A DNA stretch of 14,110 nt, taken from assembly GCA_964575345.1 (NCBI GenBank), contig CAZNQD010000053.1, forward strand, positions 1-14,110. The letters are read 5' to 3'. Shown piece by piece: positions 7,119-14,108 of this stretch; the stretch's first letter is position 1, and every line of letters starts with the position of its first letter. The position numbers and the translations under genes are program-made. Under the pieces are notes generated by a model. The model was not told the origin of the DNA and made no database searches. It saw nothing but the letters and a program-made list of their open reading frames with translations. Source of the stretch: UBA1402 sp964575345. GTDB taxonomy: Bacteria > Bacteroidota > Bacteroidia > Bacteroidales > UBA1402.

Positions 7119-10100
7119 TAATCCCCTGTTCCTCTCAATGCTCTCTAACGTATCCAGGTCTCTCTTTATCAGTTCAGTATATACCTTCGGTTTCCACGAA
7201 AGCAATTTTTTCTGAAGCTCAATATTTTGTCTCAGCAACTCTTTCATTTCCGGGTCTCCTCCCTCGAAGTTCGTTGCTGGCAAATAATTCCCTTTTGCAA
7301 ACTGTTCCGTTCCTTTTGTTTTCCGGTCCTGGTTCTGGGTCCGGTATGCCAGTATAGCCTCAATGATTCTCGGGTTATTAAACTGAATTCTACGCAATGT
7401 AGGGTAATCAATCACCATCTCCGGTTTTTCGGCAAACAGTCCCAGGCTTGGCCTCCGATAAATGCCGGTTGTTACTCTTCCTACATATTGCGCGTTATAA
7501 GTTTTACCATCATCCGCCCCAGTAACGGCATAATTTCCCCCGTCAAACTGACGGGCAGCAATATAATTCTTTAACTGGTCAACCGGATAATTCCCCTTTT
7601 TATATTGCGTAGTAGTAGTTGTTTCTTCACTCTTTTTCTCCGTTTTCCAAAGCGCCGAAACCAAACCTTTTGCAGTTCCAATCGCCGCTTCGATCAGAGC
7701 TATTGACGTTGCTGTATTTGTCAGAGCTATTGCTAAACCACCAGGTATAGCTGCATTTTTCATTATTTGTTTTGCGAGAATTGTTGGGTACATTGCTCTT
7801 GCCATGGTTGCCGCAAGGTCAATGGCCGTAAGTACAAGATTTTTTGCGAGTGCCGAAAATCCTTTTTGCGATCTGTCAAATAATTGTGCAAAAGCATCAC
7901 CCATTCCCTGTCCAACCATTTGCCAAACTCCGATCATGGCTTCACCCTGGGCAAGCGCCTCCATCTGCAAATCATTGAATCCTGCCTTTATTGCGTCAAA
8001 TTCCTTCTCAATATTCGATTTAAAAGTCCTTTCCCGTTTGTCGTCATATTTCTTCCGTATAGCTTCAATCCCCTTCTGCTTTTCTTCCTCAGTCAGCAAG
8101 GCATAAAATTCCGATTTCTGGTACATGGCAATTTCCTCCTGCAGCGTATCTTCAACCAGTATCCCATACCTGCGTTTATATACAAGCATGTCGTTCTCAA
8201 AGTCGTTGGTAATTTCCCTTTTCCTTTGGTTATACTCCTCTTGGGTTATTAATTCCTGTTTGAGTTCAGCTTCCAGCAGTACTATCTTTTGTGTATAGGT
8301 AAGCGTATCGTCGGCTAATTGTTGATCGAGGTATTTCAGATGTATTTCATTCAGGTTAGTTTTATGCAACTGTTCTTCTGCCTTTTGGGCTTCCATCCGG
8401 TTTTCATCTATTTTTCTCCGTTCTTCTGTCGATTTCTTTAAATAGGCAGTCTTTTCGTCCTCTGTCAGTTTATAGCTTTGCAGTGCATTTTCATATCTTA
8501 CTTGCTCCTCTGCAAGTTCCCGCTCCTGTTCATCTTTCTTTGCACTCGCCGTTATTTTGGCAACATCAATCAGTTTAATTTCCTTCTCCTTTGGTGCGCT
8601 TGTTTTTGGCCCAGCTTTCCCTTCTCCCCTCTGTGCGAGCAAATTTTCTGCAAGTTGTGTCTGGTAAGGCAACAATGCCGCTTCCATTCCGGGGAGTTCT
8701 TTCTGTTCGTAATCAAATCCTCCGGTTTTTTCATTTTTTATTTCTTTAATCGAAGTCCACCGTAGTTTGGTAATCTCAATAAGTTTCCGGGTAAATTCTT
8801 CTTCGGCCTTTAACTCTTCCTTTTTCAGCCATTCGTCATTTTTCTTCAGTTCAAGGGCTTCGTTCTTTTTTAGTAAAATCATCTGGTCGCGTGCATTCTC
8901 CGCTTCCTTTATTGTCTGGTTGTATTCACTTTCGCTGATCATCGGTTCCCATCCAATACCCGCATTTTGGGCCGCCTTTTGGTATGCTTTCTCTCCTCCT
9001 TCGTACTCACCCATAAATTTCCGTTTCATCTTTTCGAGTTCCGCCCTGTTTTCATATACTTTTTTTAAAGCCCGGTATGTTCCGCCCGTTGCCCCTCTAA
9101 TCAAAAATCCATCCCCGATATCATATTTTCTTATTACTTCGTTCACTTTATCAAGAACATCGCCTGTAATATCTCCAACATCTTTACTCCAATCTTCAAG
9201 CTCATCAAGCACTATCCTAAAGTTTGCTTTTAGCATTCCCCTTTGAACAGGGTCTTTTATATTTTTAAATATCTTATCGATCCCTTCCGATATTTCTTTT
9301 TCCTTGCTCTCTGTCAGGTCAGCCAGTTTGGTTTGTGTAGCTTCCAGTCTTATTTTCTTTGCCAGTTCAGCGCTCGCATAATTATAAGCATCGCCAACTT
9401 GCTCTGCGGTGTCTCTTTCCGATATCAGATTAGGCAGGTATTCTCCATATAAAATGTTAGCCCTGTTTATTAGGTCTGCTCTTTGCTTTGTTCCCTCATT
9501 TGTTCTCTTTATCGTATCAAACAAAAATTTCATTGCTGTATCTTGTGCCTTTACCTCTGCATTCATCTCGGCCACGGCAGCATTCACTTCGTCCGCTCTT
9601 TTCCTGAATAAAAATAAAGCACCAACTACAAGGCTTATTACGGTTACTATAGCCGTAAACGGGTTCTTAATCATTGTGGCAGTCATGGCTTTCATGGCGG
9701 CAGCAACTCCTTTAATTCCTCTTCCGGCCTGCGTATATGCGATGTACATTTTATTTATGGCTGCATTATTTAATAAGGCCATTTGAGTGTTTATAACCAA
9801 CTCTTTCGACCATACTATAAATGCAGTTGTTATGCTCGCTATTCCCCTTACTATGGCCGCGCTTTTAAAAGCAGTCCATATCGAAACCAGGGTTCCAAGT
9901 AAATTGATATGTTTGCCTATCCACAATACAACATTTTTGATCGAAAATGCCAGGTCGGTAAACCACTTGTACAATTTATACACCGAAGGAGCAACCGACT
10001 TTGAATAGCTGTCAGCCAGTGTTTTCCATCTTTTCCCCTGAATGGCCATCAACGAATCGAAGTCTTTCGACATGATATAGAATTCATTCATTACCGATGC

Positions 10101-11477
10101 GCTGCTCGCAAATGCCTTCGATGCAATGGTTTGTTGCTCTATAACCAAATCCATATTCTGAACCAGTTTTCCGTACACTTCCATTACGCGCACACCGGTA
10201 ACATCCATCTGGTCCATACCAGCCACAACATCCATAATGCTCTCATTGCCCCTGGCCGATGCTTCCGCAAGGCTGAGCATTGCACCATTGATGTTGGTTT
10301 TCATCATCTCAGTATATTCTTCGGTGGTCATTCCCAACATCCTGGCAAATTCTTCGGCATGGTTCCCCATCCCCATAATCAGTTTCGCCAGGGCTGTACT
10401 CCCCCTTTCAGCCGGCACCCCCACTGCATCTAACGCAGCGCCCAATCCGGCAAGTTGATCCATGCTGAATTGTGCCATACTGCCAACACCTCCCAGCCGC
10501 GAGGTATAGTTAAGTATCGTTTCGGCGCCAGCCGCGCTGCTTTTGCTCAGTTCGTTTATTAAACTCCCTGCCCTGAGCATAGCTTCTCCAAGTGGCAATT
10601 CATCTGTTAACCTGAAGGTATTTACCAGTTTCCCTATTTTTTCAGCCACATCTTCAATGGTCCCCTGTAAGTCTTCGCCCAATGCCACATACAATTTATC
10701 CACTGCCATTGTAAAGTCGGCCACATCCTTCACCCCTCTCACACCAAGTCTTCCCGCTATCCTGGCTATTTCCATCAGGTCAGTTGTTTTTGTGGGCGTC
10801 CGCATCGCCTCGTCAACATTCAACTGGTCAAACTGTTTCTTTAGAGCCCACATCTCCTGCCTGGTCAGGTTGGTGCTCTTCATAACATTCGAGAATTGCT
10901 TGTCAAGGTTCCGCAGGTTACTTACTGTCCCCCCCACTGCCCGGCCAAAAGCATAACCAATAATTGCCAGCCAGCTTGTAATTGTACCAAACTTGTTCGC
11001 AATGGTACCCATCCTTTCAAAAGCAATGCTCAATCTGCTTGCTCCGGTTACCAGATGCTTTATACGGTTTTCAGTCAGTATAATTTCTTTTCTCAACCGT
11101 GCCATTGTTCGCGGATCAGTGGCATTGTTAAGCTGTATCTTTAAAACCTTCAGGTAACTGTTCAACTGGTTAATGGTCAGTCCTGTCAGCCCGATGTCTT
11201 TCCTCAGTTGGTTCATCTGGGCATGATTCTGGTTTATTGCTCTTGTTAATTTTTTATGTTCGTTTTCCAGCTTTTTTAAATCCTGGGCATAAGTGGCCGA
11301 CGATTTACTTAACCGTTTTTGTGCCCGTTCGTTTTTGGCAAGTTGAAGTTCCAATTCCCTCGTTGCCCGGTCCAGCTTGTACAGTTCATTAAGCGCAAGT
11401 TTGTTTTGTGCCGGCATGTCCTTCCCGTTTATAATCAGGTTCAGGACCAAATCTTCGCTGTATATTCTTCGTGCCAT
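7116..11477 (-). CDS. Phage tail tape measure protein, TP901 family
   Basis: At 1453 aa this is the largest gene, as expected for a tape measure protein, which fills the tail lumen and sets its length. Residues about 25-150 are strongly helical and coiled-coil-like (ATRELELQLAKNERAQKRL, KLENEHKKLTRAI). The TP901-type core follows at about 160-480, with 'LDKQFSNVMKSTNLT', 'IARIAGRLGVRGVKDVADF', 'GLGAALDAVGVPAERGSTAL' and 'LAKLIMGMG'. A hydrophobic segment near 605-624 (TAIVTVISLVVGALFLF) could cross a membrane during DNA injection. Residues about 640-1180 are charged and helical. A second hydrophobic Ala-rich region lies at about 1205-1280. The end (from about 1286) carries 'VTGADDGKTYNAQYVGRVTTGIYRRP' split across 'LGLFAEKPEMVIDYPTLRRI', an ending I associate with Bacteroidota tape measures. 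I see no muramidase or peptidase motif. At about 1.5 Å per residue the tail could be near 200 nm, by rule of thumb. Confidence 0.95.
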   Translation of the reverse strand: MARRIYSEDLVLNLIINGKDMPAQNKLALNELYKLDRATRELELQLAKNERAQKRLSKSSATYAQDLKKLENEHKKLTRAINQNHAQMNQLRKDIGLTGLTINQLNSYLKVLKIQLNNATDPRTMARLRKEIILTENRIKHLVTGASRLSIAFERMGTIANKFGTITSWLAIIGYAFGRAVGGTVSNLRNLDKQFSNVMKSTNLTRQEMWALKKQFDQLNVDEAMRTPTKTTDLMEIARIAGRLGVRGVKDVADFTMAVDKLYVALGEDLQGTIEDVAEKIGKLVNTFRLTDELPLGEAMLRAGSLINELSKSSAAGAETILNYTSRLGGVGSMAQFSMDQLAGLGAALDAVGVPAERGSTALAKLIMGMGNHAEEFARMLGMTTEEYTEMMKTNINGAMLSLAEASARGNESIMDVVAGMDQMDVTGVRVMEVYGKLVQNMDLVIEQQTIASKAFASSASVMNEFYIMSKDFDSLMAIQGKRWKTLADSYSKSVAPSVYKLYKWFTDLAFSIKNVVLWIGKHINLLGTLVSIWTAFKSAAIVRGIASITTAFIVWSKELVINTQMALLNNAAINKMYIAYTQAGRGIKGVAAAMKAMTATMIKNPFTAIVTVISLVVGALFLFRKRADEVNAAVAEMNAEVKAQDTAMKFLFDTIKRTNEGTKQRADLINRANILYGEYLPNLISERDTAEQVGDAYNYASAELAKKIRLEATQTKLADLTESKEKEISEGIDKIFKNIKDPVQRGMLKANFRIVLDELEDWSKDVGDITGDVLDKVNEVIRKYDIGDGFLIRGATGGTYRALKKVYENRAELEKMKRKFMGEYEGGEKAYQKAAQNAGIGWEPMISESEYNQTIKEAENARDQMILLKKNEALELKKNDEWLKKEELKAEEEFTRKLIEITKLRWTSIKEIKNEKTGGFDYEQKELPGMEAALLPYQTQLAENLLAQRGEGKAGPKTSAPKEKEIKLIDVAKITASAKKDEQERELAEEQVRYENALQSYKLTEDEKTAYLKKSTEERRKIDENRMEAQKAEEQLHKTNLNEIHLKYLDQQLADDTLTYTQKIVLLEAELKQELITQEEYNQRKREITNDFENDMLVYKRRYGILVEDTLQEEIAMYQKSEFYALLTEEEKQKGIEAIRKKYDDKRERTFKSNIEKEFDAIKAGFNDLQMEALAQGEAMIGVWQMVGQGMGDAFAQLFDRSQKGFSALAKNLVLTAIDLAATMARAMYPTILAKQIMKNAAIPGGLAIALTNTATSIALIEAAIGTAKGLVSALWKTEKKSEETTTTTQYKKGNYPVDQLKNYIAARQFDGGNYAVTGADDGKTYNAQYVGRVTTGIYRRPSLGLFAEKPEMVIDYPTLRRIQFNNPRIIEAILAYRTQNQDRKTKGTEQFAKGNYLPATNFEGGDPEMKELLRQNIELQKKLLSWKPKVYTELIKRDLDTLESIERNRGL

Positions 11478-11490
11478 TTATATTCACATA

Positions 11491-11934
11491 TTATAAATTA
11501 TACGGCAAGGTACGGCTTGTAAATGCCTGCCTCACACTCTCTGTTACAATCATCCTCAGTTCGTGCATAAGCCTGAACGAAATAGGGTTCAGCTTTCCCC
11601 ATATAATCCGGTTATGTATTGGTATCCCGTTTTTTCTGAAAAGTACATCCCGCTGTTTGTAATATCCTTGTGCCTGCCTTGTCCCGTAAAATTTCTTTTT
11701 CATGTCAATGAACCGCTCATAATCTGGGTGCTTCAGTGTAGCCACTGCCTCCATCGCCGCCAGGTTAGTTGCTACATTATAATCACGCGATACTCTTAAT
11801 GTTCCGGTACTTTTCTTTTTCTGAACCTGATAAATTCTCCGTTCGATAGTATCACGGTGCCTTTTTTCAAAGTCCTCCCACTCATTTTCCAGTATCATCC
11901 CGGCAAACTTCATATCAATTTTATCAACCGCCAT
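11491..11934 (-). CDS. Conserved phage protein directly upstream of tape measure
   Basis: This 147-aa protein starts at an ATG after a T-rich leader lacking a Shine-Dalgarno. It is basic and mostly helical. The N-terminal half has 'FEKRHRDTIERRIYQVQKKK'. The C-terminal half has 'HPDYERFIDMKKKFYG', then 'IPIHNRIIWGKLNPISFRLMHELR', and ends 'TSRTLPYNL'. The 'RF.DMK ... IHNR..WG.LN' pattern is one I recall from small proteins just before the tape measure gene in Bacteroidota phages, where no function is assigned. The 13-bp spacing to the tape measure start suggests coupled expression. Candidate roles are tail assembly chaperone or tail completion protein, by position only. I saw no clear programmed frameshift joining it to another frame. 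Confidence 0.78.
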   Translation of the reverse strand: MAVDKIDMKFAGMILENEWEDFEKRHRDTIERRIYQVQKKKSTGTLRVSRDYNVATNLAAMEAVATLKHPDYERFIDMKKKFYGTRQAQGYYKQRDVLFRKNGIPIHNRIIWGKLNPISFRLMHELRMIVTESVRQAFTSRTLPYNL

Positions 11935-11999
11935 ATTTCAAAAAAATTACATTACTGGGCCTAATGAAAGGACATATAAACTAAACATTCCATTCCCAT

Positions 12000-12028
12000 C
12001 TCCTGCCAGGAGAGGGCAGGGTGAGGTC
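12000..12028. repeat. REP-like palindromic element in the gap
   Basis: CTCCTG and CAGGAG (12000-12005 and 12007-12012) form a six-base inverted repeat around a single C. The tail ggagagggcagggtgaggtc at 12009-12028 matches 13443-13462 at 19 of 20 bases. It is a shorter relative of the element inside the 346-aa gene. Confidence 0.7.
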
Positions 12029-12037
12029 GTAACTTCG

Positions 12038-12091
12038 GGCACTCCAGGCACTTTAAGTATTTCAAGTATTCCAGGCACTCCAGGTACTTTT
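12038..12091. repeat. Six-unit 9-bp tandem repeat
   Basis: Six back-to-back 9-bp units read GGCACTCCA, GGCACTTTA, AGTATTTCA, AGTATTCCA, GGCACTCCA and GGTACTTTT on the plus strand, consensus RGYAYTYYA. A degenerate seventh copy may precede them at 12029-12037. Units 1 and 5 are identical. The array begins three bases after the 149-aa stop in the transcription direction. The type is familiar from Bacteroidota intergenic DNA, and its length is a multiple of three. Confidence 0.85.
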
Positions 12092-12093
12092 CA

Positions 12094-12543
12094 TCAAAAT
12101 CCATCAGTCGAAAAGCTAAACATTAAACTCCACCCCTGGCAATCCACCATTTGGTATTCCGGTTGCTGCTCCCGGCTTCCGAAATCACAGTCATCGAGCA
12201 TATCCGCAAAATCGCCGCATATTCCGTCATGTATAAATTCCTTCAGTTCCTTCATCCCCTCCTGGGTCTCCTGCCAAAGAGCCATTCTCTGTTCGCGGTT
12301 CATCATCTCCTTCATTGGTTTCAAAACAAAGAACAATCCCATATTACGTTCAGCAACATTGTCATGGCTGCGGTCGTCTCCCTGGGCATGAGGTATAACG
12401 ATAACAAGCATCGGGTAATCCCTTACCTTGTCAATCACATCTTTCAGTTCAGCTTCATTGGCTACAATTACATAACTCTTTATGTTTTCGCATTCCAAAA
12501 CTGCCGCTTCGCCAAAATTATCAAGTCTGCTCAGATCAATCAT
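12094..12543 (-). CDS. Conserved phage tail-region protein, unknown function
   Basis: This 149-aa protein begins 'MIDLSRLDNFGEAAVLECEN'. It continues with a hydrophobic strand-rich section (IKSYVIVANEAELKDVIDKV, then 'YPMLVIVIPHAQGDD'). Residues about 70-105 are a predicted helical region, and the end is strand-like (GWSLMFSFSTDGF). The pattern of alternating strands and helices, and a place shortly upstream of the tape measure gene, resembles a widespread Bacteroidota phage family with no assigned function that I recall. A tail terminator or completion role would fit the size and position but is a guess. The start overlaps the 56-aa gene by eight bases. It ends with two consecutive TGA codons, after which the same frame stays open for 47 codons through repeat DNA. 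Confidence 0.78.
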   Translation of the reverse strand: MIDLSRLDNFGEAAVLECENIKSYVIVANEAELKDVIDKVRDYPMLVIVIPHAQGDDRSHDNVAERNMGLFFVLKPMKEMMNREQRMALWQETQEGMKELKEFIHDGICGDFADMLDDCDFGSREQQPEYQMVDCQGWSLMFSFSTDGF

Positions 12544-12706
12544 CTCTTTTCTCTTTTAGTATTACTCTGAAATTCCAGTGTACTTTCCCTCCGATCACCA
12601 TTTTATAAAGTTCTGTCTGTTCGCCGGTAGCTTCCGTCCATCGTTGTGCCAGTATTTTTATTCTCTTTTTCGCCCGGCGTTCGTCGTAACATCCAATACA
12701 TGCCAT
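12536..12706 (-). CDS. Small CxxC-containing phage protein, unknown function
   Basis: A 56-codon frame starts with ATG three bases after the stop of the 346-aa gene and ends at a TGA lying inside the first codons of the 149-aa gene, an eight-base overlap. The product begins MACIGCYDERRAKKRIKILA and ends RVILKEKRDD. It has a CIGC pair at residues 3-6, a basic helix after it (RRAKKRIKILAQRW), and a probable beta segment with 'GGKVHWNFRVIL'. One CxxC pair alone cannot make a full zinc site, but it could contribute to one in an oligomer. I know no function. The gene fills what would otherwise be the largest gap in a tightly packed block, with overlaps or near-contacts on both sides, which is the main argument that it is real. 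Confidence 0.7.
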   Translation of the reverse strand: MACIGCYDERRAKKRIKILAQRWTEATGEQTELYKMVIGGKVHWNFRVILKEKRDD

Positions 12707-12709
12707 TGC

Positions 12710-13750
12710 TTATTTGTGAGTTCTGCTGCGTTCCATCCTTCTTTCAAATTCCATCCTCTCCGATTCCATCTGGTACATTCGCACAAGAACATCCCATACG
12801 TCGGTATTGGCTACATCTTTCAGGTTCCCGAATACTCCGCTCTCCGCAATCGCCATCATTATCCCTATCATCCCAATCCCCTCTTCATCCCCTTCATTGT
12901 TGCTTCCTTTCCTTTTGAACAATATCGAGAAGTCGCATTTGTTACCGTCAATTTCAATTCCGTTCGTTTCGTTCTTCAGTGTCCACAGGCATCCCATTAT
13001 ATACATCAGTATCATGTATTTAATCCCTTTGTTAACCCTTTTCATAATCCCGGTATTATGTTCCGCCAGGTTTTGGTTGTATGGTGCCCTTGTCTGTCCG
13101 TCGAAGTCGGTCGTCAGTTTTAGTTTCTTCAGCCCTTTTCTTTTGGGTCTGTAAAGAATGGCAGCCAGCCGGTCGAGCCAGTAATCATCGTTTGTATCCA
13201 TATATTTCGTGGCTGCGGCCAGAGCATCCTTATATTCACTGAAAACCATGCCCTGCAAAAAGTCGCCCGGCCCGTAGAATATCTTCCTTCCAAGTCTCCC
13301 CGTTCTGAACCATGGAATCAGGTTTTTCGTAAACGTAGGCATCACCTCCCACGTCTCATGAGTAACATTCCTATCCCCTCTCGAATGAATCCTTTTCCCT
13401 TTTTCCCCCTCTCCTTTTAAAAGAGAGGCAGGGAGAGGTTCAGGAGAGGGCATGGTGAGGTCTTCTCCATCTCTGGTAACCTTAAAGAAAAAGTTTGCCG
13501 TCTCAGCCAGCATCCATTCGTTGCCCCACAGGTCCAGTTCGTCGTCTTTGGTTAGCGAAGGTGCAATATTATTTACGCGACGAATAAATTTGTCAACTAT
13601 CAGTTTTCTGAATTGATCAACGTCAAGTTGTTTATTCGCCAGTTTATAGAGAAGTTTCCCTGCATACACAGCCTGTTCCCGGTCCATCTCCTCCCATTGC
13701 GACGGATATGAAACAAAAATCTTCTTAGCAGGAATTTCAAGCGTATTCAT
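12710..13750 (-). CDS. Conserved phage protein upstream of tape measure, possible tail assembly factor
   Basis: This 346-aa protein starts at an ATG with a good Shine-Dalgarno and overlaps the previous stop by four bases. Residues 1-95 include a 'P.QWEEMDREQAVYAGKLLYKL' segment. Residues 138-205 contain 'FYGPGDFLQGMVFSEYKDA' and 'YWLDRLAAILYRPKRKG'. Residues 238-256 are hydrophobic. The C-terminal part (about 290-346) has 'GMIGIMMAIAESGVFGNL' followed by 'TDVWDVLVRMYQME' and a charged helix. I recall similar Bacteroidota phage proteins a few genes upstream of the tape measure gene, so a tail assembly or chaperone role is plausible but unproven. Residues about 97-120 (PSPEPLPASLLKGEGEKGKR) are the in-frame translation of a REP-like repeat (13409-13462) and are probably not part of the ancestral protein. 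The gene ends three bases before the next ATG. Confidence 0.8.
   Translation of the reverse strand: MNTLEIPAKKIFVSYPSQWEEMDREQAVYAGKLLYKLANKQLDVDQFRKLIVDKFIRRVNNIAPSLTKDDELDLWGNEWMLAETANFFFKVTRDGEDLTMPSPEPLPASLLKGEGEKGKRIHSRGDRNVTHETWEVMPTFTKNLIPWFRTGRLGRKIFYGPGDFLQGMVFSEYKDALAAATKYMDTNDDYWLDRLAAILYRPKRKGLKKLKLTTDFDGQTRAPYNQNLAEHNTGIMKRVNKGIKYMILMYIMGCLWTLKNETNGIEIDGNKCDFSILFKRKGSNNEGDEEGIGMIGIMMAIAESGVFGNLKDVANTDVWDVLVRMYQMESERMEFERRMERSRTHK
13409..13462. repeat. REP-like palindromic element inside the 346-aa gene
   Basis: On the plus strand an imperfect palindrome (13409-13427, centred on CTTTTAAAAG with CTCT/AGAG arms and one bulged base) is followed by a G-rich arm. The arm ends ggagagggcatggtgaggtc at 13443-13462. 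The last 20 bases match 12009-12028 at 19 positions. The 'ctccttttaaa...gggtgaggtc' pattern is a familiar interspersed repeat of Bacteroidota intergenic DNA. Here it is fully translated on the minus strand without breaking the frame. Confidence 0.75.
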
Positions 13751-13878
13751 TTACTTCTCCTTTTGAAAAATTCAATTTGTCTCAGTCTTTTGCGGGCTGC
13801 ATTTTTCGACCGGTATGTTCCCATATTTTTCCCGGTCTTGCTTTTTACTTTATATTTCTTCCCCGTCTTCCGTATCAT
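13747..13878 (-). CDS. Lys/Arg-rich 43-aa phage miniprotein
   Basis: ATG opens a 43-codon frame, MIRKTGKKYKVKSKTG... to ...QIEFFKRRSK, ending at a TGA that shares four bases (ATGA) with the start of the 346-aa gene. A GAGGG sits seven bases before the ATG and may act as a Shine-Dalgarno. The protein is strongly basic, with more than a third Lys or Arg. It has the pattern 'Y.VKSKTGKNMGTYRSK.AARKRLRQIEFFK', which I recognise from memory as a small conserved protein found beside phage structural genes. The central part could form a short beta pair and the C-terminal half an amphipathic helix. Function is unknown; nucleic-acid binding or a chaperone-like contact is possible from charge alone. The tight packing and four-base overlap support a real gene although it is short. 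Confidence 0.75.
   Translation of the reverse strand: MIRKTGKKYKVKSKTGKNMGTYRSKNAARKRLRQIEFFKRRSK
13757..13761 (-). promoter_or_regulatory. Shine-Dalgarno AGGAG before the 346-aa gene
   Basis: AGGAG lies six bases upstream of the ATG at 13750 and inside the end of the 43-aa gene. It is the clearest ribosome binding site in the window. Most other genes here start after AT-rich leaders with no such motif, as is usual in Bacteroidota. It supports the ATG at 13750 as the start. Confidence 0.6.
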
Positions 13879-13880
13879 AG

Positions 13881-14108
13881 TTAAACCCTCACGTATTTAT
13901 TGGTAGTTTGCATTCTCTCCGCAATCGTTGTAATGGTTTCGTCGGTTATCCCCGATCCACTTCCGCTTTCTTCGGCATCGAGTGTAAGCAGGTGGTCGAG
14001 TAGTACCTGATGTTGTCTCAGTCCCTCTTTCCAGGTAGTATCAGCAATCTTATCACGGAAGGCGATAAAGGCAGCCCCGTTCCCTGCAGCCCAAAAGTTC
14101 TTGCTCAT
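13881..14108 (-). CDS. Small phage protein with Ser-Gly linker, unknown function
   Basis: A 75-aa reading frame opens with ATG two bases from the window edge and ends with TAA. The true start could lie upstream, outside the window. I do not recognise the family. The first 45 residues contain aromatic and charged segments that look helical (FWAAGNGAAFIAFRDKIADT, then a His/Leu-rich stretch). An acidic ESGSGSG linker at about residues 47-53 follows, and then a short helical tail ending KYVRV. The linker is encoded by DNA closely resembling the Ser-Gly tracts of the 605-aa gene. The next gene starts two bases after its stop, so the two are very likely co-transcribed and translationally coupled. 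Its position upstream of the tail genes suggests a small structural or connector role, but that is inference only. Confidence 0.7.
   Translation of the reverse strand: MSKNFWAAGNGAAFIAFRDKIADTTWKEGLRQHQVLLDHLLTLDAEESGSGSGITDETITTIAERMQTTNKYVRV

Larger units (their letters stand above)
11935..12093. other. Repeat-bearing gap between the 149-aa and 147-aa genes
   Basis: This is the longest non-coding stretch in the window. From right to left it holds a second in-frame TGA, a 9-bp tandem repeat (12038-12091), a REP-like element (12000-12028), and an AT-rich leader ending in TTTTTTTGAAAT just before the ATG at 11934. I see no convincing promoter or terminator. The T-run is a leader rather than a terminator, since no stem precedes it. 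Confidence 0.6.

Noticed and set aside
6656..7357. 233-codon plus-strand frame crossing the TMP/394 junction
   Set aside because: It runs antisense through two well-supported genes and through the 7-bp repeat. Its composition is not protein-like.
8767..9246. 159-codon plus-strand frame rich in Ser and Phe with membrane-like stretches
   Set aside because: Reverse reading of Lys/Glu-rich coiled-coil codons in the tape measure gene gives Phe/Ser-rich sequence by chance. Nothing else supports a gene.
11935..11990. Promoter before the 147-aa gene
   Set aside because: There are T-rich stretches, but I could not find a correctly spaced Bacteroidota pair (TTTG near -33 and TAnnTTTG near -7).
12000..12012. 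Rho-independent terminator
   Set aside because: The six-base inverted repeat has a single-base centre and no T-run follows on either strand, so it fits the REP-like element better.
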